This document shows positions 58,216 to 64,000 of a stretch of DNA of 64,000 nucleotides, piece by piece. Position 1 is the stretch's first letter, and each line of letters opens with the position of its first letter. The notes beneath the pieces are model-generated. The model saw only the letters and a list, made by a program, of their open reading frames with translations. It was not told the origin of the DNA and ran no database searches. Position numbers and translations under genes: made by a program. The stretch comes from Ligula intestinalis (taxonomy: Eukaryota > Platyhelminthes > Cestoda > Diphyllobothriidea > Diphyllobothriidae), in the NCBI GenBank assembly GCA_036362985.1, contig JAYGXS010000004.1, forward strand, positions 19,533,723 through 19,597,722, read 5' to 3'.

Positions 58216-58349
58216 AATTTTCTCACTATTTATTGAGTGAGGTTCTTAAAGAAGGCCAAAGAGACGTTCGTTCAAAAGTCGGCATCCTGGTATGTCTGAA
58301 ATATCTTGAGCTTACGCTCCAATGTATAAAAAATGCAATTTGGGTAAAA

Positions 58350-58750
58350 CTGACCTGTAAGGTCCTCTATATGTCTGTTCCCCCGCCCAACTGCCTAGCG
58401 TAGTTTATGGTCAAACGTTTAATTCTTGGTTAGTGAGCGTAGATGGATATCTTATTGTGGCCGAAGTGATCAAAAGTATTAAATCAAATAAAATTATATT
58501 TGTTTCAATATACTAAATAGAATAAAATTCAATCAACATAAACTCCTGTCGCGCAGGATACTGATGCTAGTTGAGGGAAATGCAATTTTATATTGGCGGA
58601 ATTGAACAAAAAGGGAAAATATACCTTTTGTTGGTGGAATTTAACGAAAGAAAGGGAAGTGGGGTTACTGAAAATGTAAGAGAAGGTTATCGTTATAACT
58701 TAATGGTAAAAAGGACCTTTATAGTCAGTCCTGCCCAATCAACTAATCCT
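58350..58750 (+). repeat. Dispersed repeat R4, copy 1
   Basis: Matches 60085-60495 in the same orientation, about 1.7 kb away: CCCAACTGC, TTTAATTCTT, GCGCAGGATAC, TTGAGGGAAAT, GGAATTTAACGAA. The two differ at many sites, so the duplication is old. No protein is recognised. Confidence 0.65.
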
Positions 58751-58759
58751 TCCTAATCT

Positions 58760-59845
58760 GAGCAGTATTGTTAAACTATAGTTCACATTACACGTTTTCG
58801 GCAACTGACTGTATTTACTGCTATGCTGCATTAATCTAGGCTGTAATTTGCACAGGCACACGTCGTTGCATATCTCATTATCAGTGGACGAATCCTCCAG
58901 GGGTTGCCTGCAAAATAGACGGCAAAATTGGAAGAAAAAACCCATGCGGTAAGACCATCAAATTCTAAAGACTGTAAATTGCAGACTCCGCGATCTGATT
59001 GGTGCGCACTGGAAGTACACAAGGTCACGACACCGCTGCCTGTGTCATGCGTTATCAGCTGCCCTCCTTCTCCACGTACTTTTCGGTCTACCGACCTAAC
59101 CCTGACGTCAGTGTTGGGCCTGCTGAACAGTGTTGGTGACGTTGCATTATTGTCGAGCCAGCCAACTGAAGCTGTGCGCGCGGGCGCAGGCGCCGGTAAC
59201 GAAAATAATAAAGTGGTCGCGCACCGTTGGCCCGCGTGATGGCAAATGAGGTGAGAAGGCGGCAACTGCGCATTCAGCCTGAGAACAGCAGAGCAATAAC
59301 TTAACTGGGGCGTGGTGAGGGTCATTAATAGCACAGGAGCTGAGAAACTTAAGCACCGTATGGTTTTTTTACTAGTCCCCTAATCGCATTGCACGCGTTA
59401 GCGTATTACGCAAAATCACGCTTCACGCGAGCTTGGTGGTCATTGGCTGGGATAATTACGTAATCGATAATTGATTGGCTGATCGATTTCCGTCAGTGCG
59501 CGCGCCATTGTGACGTGGCACAACCTGCTGTTACTGTTACTGTTCACGGTTAACTAGGTATGCAACAGAGTGCGGTGGTATGCAAACTGCAACTCCAACC
59601 GACAGCACTCAATATTTCCCCTGTGTGGTGTTCACTCAACTGCCTTCAGGAGAAAATGTCATGACTTGGCGAAGCATGTGACACCTTTTTCTAATCTAAT
59701 CAGGAAGTGAAAGTAGACCTGCATCATTGGGAACTGGCTTTCCTAGGGTTCCACTATAGTTTGCCTAAATGTTTGCTACAAGATACCCCAGTCCCAGTTC
59801 TCAACCCGGGGAGCACGCTATAAAATTACATCAACGAGCATTTGT
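58760..59845. other. No gene; cluster of promoter-like sites
   Basis: At 59440-59530 there are two ATTGGCTG (inverted CCAAT) sites, ATTACGTAAT, ATCGAT and TGACGTGG within 90 bases. This could be a minus-strand promoter or the remains of an LTR. No frame with a motif lies beside it. Confidence 0.35.
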
Positions 59846-59849
59846 GTTG

Positions 59850-59930
59850 ATGTCTGGCAAGTGCTGGGACCAGTTAATATCTGGACCCCGATCGTTCGCG
59901 CATATTAATAACCCATTATATTAGGACCTT
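59850..59930. mobile_element. Fused PLE-1 end fragments
   Basis: GCAAGTGCTGGGACCA is the minus-strand reading of the PLE-1 end; it is joined directly to ATATCTGGACCCCGAT and TTCGCGCATATTAATAA, the plus-strand outer end. The two pieces are normally in opposite orientation, so an inversion or a deletion across the arms has taken place. Confidence 0.55.
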
Positions 59931-60084
59931 GATCAATGGGAGATGAAAGAAAATGGCCGCCAGTTTAGTTTTAGGTGTGGTGTTTTTTTAACTTAACACG
60001 CGAAACTTCTTCAACACATTTTGCCGCTACTTACGAAAGGTTAGATTTCTAACTGTAGTCAAACCTGGTTCCCTTCCTCGGCAA

Positions 60085-60495
60085 AATTGATTTGTTGGTC
60101 CCCTGTAGATATATATAGATCCCCCACCCAACTGCATAAAGTATTTTGTGGTCAAACCTTTAATTCTTCGCTAGTGAACGTAAATTAATATGTAATTGTG
60201 GCGGGAGTAATCAATAAATATTAAATTAAATAAGATTATGTTTGTTTTAATATGCTAAAACATAAAAACATTCGATCAACATAAACTTCGGTTGCGCAGG
60301 ATACGAATGCTTATTGAGGGAAATTCGACCTTATGTAGACGGAATTTAACGAAAATGGAAATTCATCCTCCGATTGGTAGAATTTAACGAAGAAATGTAA
60401 TGTCAGGCTACTGAAAATTTAAAGGTAGTTGTTTTATCATAATTCGACGGGATTTTGGGTCTCTAAAATCAATCCTGCCCCTTCCTCCTCCCTGA
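60085..60495 (+). repeat. Dispersed repeat R4, copy 2
   Basis: Partner of 58350-58750. It contains a short ATATATATAGAT run at its start and several stops in every frame. Confidence 0.65.
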
Positions 60496-60689
60496 GTCCA
60501 AAACTGTCCACTTTGAGTTATTAGTAAAAAGGCTTCACAATCGCCTGCTATTGCTGCTTATTATGCTGATGTCAAGCTTTGGTCAGGAAGTTGACAAGCT
60601 CGTGACCTGCCGACAATTCTGCTCTCTTTTCTTCTGATTTATCTTTTATTTAACTTCTTTTTTAAGTTGATTTGTACAAAGCGGGAGCC

Positions 60690-61010
60690 ATATTATAGTG
60701 GCTTAGGTTAATAGGGAAGACCCTTGCTGCTGCGATCTTCATGCCTGGATTCTGTTTGGGAGGGAAGGAGTGGGATGCTAGATGTAGGATAAGTGTATTC
60801 TGTACAGGGATGGTGAAGGGTAGGTCGTAGGATGTTGACTGTCCGACAGACGCGCGTCCGCACCCGCAAGGGGGTTGGTGTCTGAAGTTTGAGAGCGCGG
60901 GAGTCATGGCAGTGCCTGGAGCGAGGTCATGTGTGAGTCAAGCGCGGAGAGATGATTGGCCAGACTGGACTGGGGGTCGACAGGCACTGTTGCGCACGCG
61001 AAGGTAGGCG
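60690..61010 (+). repeat. Head variant of the dispersed family joined to repeat R6
   Basis: GGTTAATAGGGAAGACCCTT, GCTGCGATCTTCATGCC, AAGTGTATTCTGTACAGGG, then CCGCACCCGCAAGGG and ATGATTGGCCAGACTGG as at 10.4 and 20.4 kb. The head differs from type a in its inner bases. Confidence 0.5.
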
Positions 61011-61254
61011 TGAAAGACAAGAGGTTGAGAAGTGCAGTTGGAATTGGACCACTTCAACCATACTGAAAATGTATGCAGCTGGCCATAATCATAAACTCCT
61101 GTGGAAAGTAAATGGCAATTTTCATCGTTTTTATAAATCAGCTGCCCTACCGACTGTATCAAGACGTTTCGCATTTGGTATCTTTTGGGGACCGGGACTA
61201 CTTTTCGTTGTGACGCCTCACCAAATCTCATACTGTCCCCTAATGGTGTATCGA

Positions 61255-61650
61255 GGAGTTTTCAGTCTAATAAGGTTTACTCCTAAGGGCTGCGATCTTC
61301 CAGGCCCGGTTACTAGGGAGAGGATAGAAGTCTTGGGAAGGCCAGAATGGTAGGAATAGTGTATTCTGTACAGAGATGTAAAAAATAGGTCAGAGCGCAC
61401 ATCCTTCCGCTAGAGCGGTGTGGCCCGACGTGATGTCTAGTGGCAGCCACCGCCTTGAGGTCTGTCCAGACAGACTGGGGTCAAGCCACCGTGGGCTGAG
61501 GCCAGGGCGGGAGCTTACGCCTGGTCCGAATACCGCCTTCGTGAGAGGTCCTGTGCTCTGTGTGATCTCGTCTGTGGCGTCACGAGTAAGGAGGACGTCG
61601 GTCAACAGCGGCCCCTACACATGTGCGGTAGCTTTTACCTGGAACAAATT
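61255..61650 (+). repeat. Hairpin-headed repeat, tail type d
   Basis: TAATAAGGTTTACTCCTAAG, GGCTGCGATCTTCCAGGCCC, AGTGTATTCTGTACAGAG, TGATGTCTAGTGGCAGCC and GCGGCCCCTACACATG follow each other. The head hairpin is partly decayed. Confidence 0.55.
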
Positions 61651-62629
61651 TGTGGACTGACAACACTAATTCAAAGGATCAGGATGTTTTGCTGCGACAG
61701 CCAGCCGTAGAAAGGTGAAGTTTCTCAATTATATCATGCTATTCGACCAAATGCCACAATGAGCACTAAATTACAGATCAGGAGCCCAAGCCTATGTGTC
61801 AAAATTTGGCGCCGATATAAGGGAGAATGCGAGTCAATGGAAGTAACTAACGAGACTGACTGCAAACCCTTGGACTAGAACTTATCCTAGCGATTACATC
61901 TACTTCTTCTTTAAGTCTTACGCATCCACACGGCAGTTCGACTGTCGCGCGCGATGACTACCTCCCTTCCCTTTGCCTCGCGGAGTGCCAGGGACTTGTG
62001 CGTAAAATAGTTCATTGCGAGATACACACGTGCGGCATCTGCCGCCCCCTCTTTCTCAGGGCCACCCGACCCTGGTGACAAGACACTGTCACTGCGGGTT
62101 CAAGGGCGGTGGTCCACAAAATAAAGCAGTCCTTCTACGCGGGCCACACTCGCGACCTTTGTTCCGCATAATTTACTAAGTTTTCATTAGGGGGAGGGAG
62201 TGAGAGCAGTTCAGATCCCACATAGGTGAAAAGGTGCCATAGGTCACACTAAAAAGGAGCCTGACTTTCAATCCTCCATTCGCTCAAAAATACCCAGAGG
62301 AGGACCGGGTTATCCCGTCAGTTGGCAGCCTTCCAAGCCACGCCTCTTAGCGTGACAGGGCAGTTCGAAAGCGCATTAAATGTACTCTACTGAGAAATGT
62401 CTTTCTTACCATGCCGTTAGGGATTGCTTCTTCGGTGTCGGTCGCAGGCTCCTTACCCTCCCATCTGTTCGCCTGGCTGGACAACGAGCCCAGATGGGTG
62501 AGGGGAGAGAGAGAATGAGGTAGATGCAACACAAGTTTACCATCACTTAATACTTATCCGCACGCAAGTCACTGCGTTTGCCTTCAGCCGGCTGAAGTAC
62601 GCGGTGGATATCGTCGAAGTCGGCGGTCG

Positions 62630-63200
62630 AACTGTCATCTAGGAAGACCTTTTGGCCGCAGTTAGATGAGTAGGAACCGATTGAGTCGAAGGCAGGAAGC
62701 CGACAGCTACCAGTTTTACTCGAAAATGTCTCTGTGACGCTTTGTCGAAGGCTCTGCTAAAGTCAAAGTAGATCACAACAACTGACTGCTGCGTATAACG
62801 AAGGAAAGTGGCAAGGTTAAGAGAAGGCTAAGTAACAAGTTTTGTCCGGCCTTTCAGGTAAAAAAACACACTCAGTAGAACTAAAAAGCTTATTAGCTGG
62901 GTAGAAATAATAAATTTAACTGAAGATAGTTTTTATTCAATAAATTTTACCAGAGCCGGAGTTTTAGGAACGCTTCGATGATTATTTACATCCTAGCGAG
63001 ATCCTGCCTTGAGGACTGGAAGAATAATAGAGGTCTTCTATGGGTCAGGGAGGAATCCGTTTGAAAGGTAAGCTGAGAATATATGGCCAAGCAATCGGGG
63101 AAGATTTTCACTTTGGAATACCATCAATCTCCGTAGAGTGCGGAATTTTTAGACGACTTACGTGCTTAAGAATTAATTCAAAGCGGAAATCAATACTACC
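62630..63200 (-). pseudogene. CR1/jockey-like reverse-transcriptase relic
   Basis: The stretch is a diverged copy of 6550-7130. On the minus strand FDSIGSYSSNCGQKVF matches LDFIGSYLSNRSQKVL. The plus-strand DNA also matches (AGTCAAAGTAGATCACAACA; GGAAGAATAATAGAGGTCTT). Frameshifts and stops are frequent and only part of the domain and linker remains. Confidence 0.72.
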
Positions 63201-63354
63201 CAAACAGATTTATAAGTATGTTGTAACAGTATTCAGCCGCCCGACAGCCATTTTTTCTGCACTCCGTAGTGCATCCAAAACATTTTTCTCGAATACAAAC
63301 GACTAATCTCACATACAATTAACTGTCACGAAGAAGATCAACGTACAATCTCTG

Positions 63355-63412
63355 ACACACTACCTTTATTAGCTTGAGCTTTTGGTCTCGTAAAGGAGGC
63401 CATCATCGGAGA
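63355..63412 (-). ncRNA. Decayed hammerhead-like motif, 8.5-kb type
   Basis: On the minus strand CCGATGA, a spacer with GGCCTCC...GAGACC, AAAAGCTC and AAGCTAATAAAGG. It is related to the motif at 8530-8582 but two core bases have changed. Confidence 0.45.
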
Positions 63413-64000
63413 CCCCTATCAGAATCATGCAAATGAAGAACCGACTGAAATCACGTGAGCACTCTTGTATGCTTTATCAAGTCTCATGCCACAACTGTTC
63501 TCGCTATTATACAGGCCAGACCGGATGAAGACTTTGCTCGCGAATGATGTAGCAAAAACTGGCAGTTCGGAGAGGCAACCAACTGTTTCAATTTGCCACA
63601 TACACGCACACACATCCTGGAGGAAAGTCATGAATACAACTTCGCGAACGCGTTGATAATGGTGCGAGTGAGCTAGCGATAAGACGAGATGGTAACTGCC
63701 AGAAGCCTGGGTGTCTGACACCAACTCCGTCAACAGACACGTTGCTATCGCCCCTGCTTTCACGCGCTTCGCTCACGCGACCAGAAGGCACGGCCCAGTT
63801 TTCAGTCAAGGACGCAAGTCGACACGACGCGCGCTTAGCCTTCTTGCGAACGCCACTCTTTCAGCCTCTATCTCTCTGCCCTTTTGTCGGACTGTAAAAG
63901 CTGCTCATTTGTTCCAGTCTCTAATGAGGGCCTCCTGCACACGACCGAAAGATCAGGTTAATGCACGTACTGCTACTGCACGACAACTACAAATATTGTC

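Overview
The window looks like repeat-rich intergenic DNA of a metazoan, most likely a flatworm and perhaps a tapeworm. I infer this from the mix of repeats: Penelope-like elements with GIY-YIG endonuclease domains, a CR1/jockey-type and an RTE-type non-LTR retrotransposon, and tRNA-derived SINEs carrying hammerhead-ribozyme cores, an arrangement known from schistosomes. The species cannot be fixed from the sequence. I see no intact host gene, no rRNA and no convincing functional tRNA. Nearly every recognisable protein is a decayed transposon protein. A 10-base N run inside a CA microsatellite marks an assembly gap.

Layout. 0-2.5 kb: a Penelope-like element (PLE-1) with inverted terminal repeats and an 11-bp target duplication, inserted in one arm of an older inverted repeat. 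3.6-4.5 kb: a hairpin-headed repeat and a PLE-2 terminal-repeat pair. 5.5-8.1 kb: a CR1/jockey-like element on the minus strand, followed by a foldback pair with a hammerhead motif (8.5-8.7 kb). 9-31 kb: no gene, many dispersed repeats (hairpin-headed family, LTR-like family, SINEs, an AT-rich family, microsatellites). 31-35 kb: a foldback MITE with mariner-like ends, then an RTE copy broken by nested insertions. 37.6-38.5 kb: PLE-2. 44-47 kb: a PLE-1-type end with telomere-like sequence, a degraded RTE element and a duplicated aspartic-protease-like fragment. 48-58 kb: SINEs, hammerhead-bearing ends and nested PLE-2 debris. 58-64 kb: a directly repeated AT-rich family, more hairpin-headed repeats and a second CR1-like relic.

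The main signal is shared by otherwise unrelated repeats. At about 16 places there is a core of the form CUGANGA, spacer, GAA, palindrome, then a base that is not G: the conserved core of a hammerhead ribozyme. The segment that should form stem III is a perfect palindrome with no loop, and it differs between families (ACGU, AGCU, AACGCGUU, AAGGCCUU, AUGGCCAU). It could pair between two RNA copies, so these may be dimer-acting hammerheads. Several of them sit in the arms of inverted repeats, in PLE ends and also around a tRNA-like SINE body. A second recurrent signal is a dispersed repeat family with a conserved terminal hairpin (CGCAG...CTGCG) joined to several different tails.
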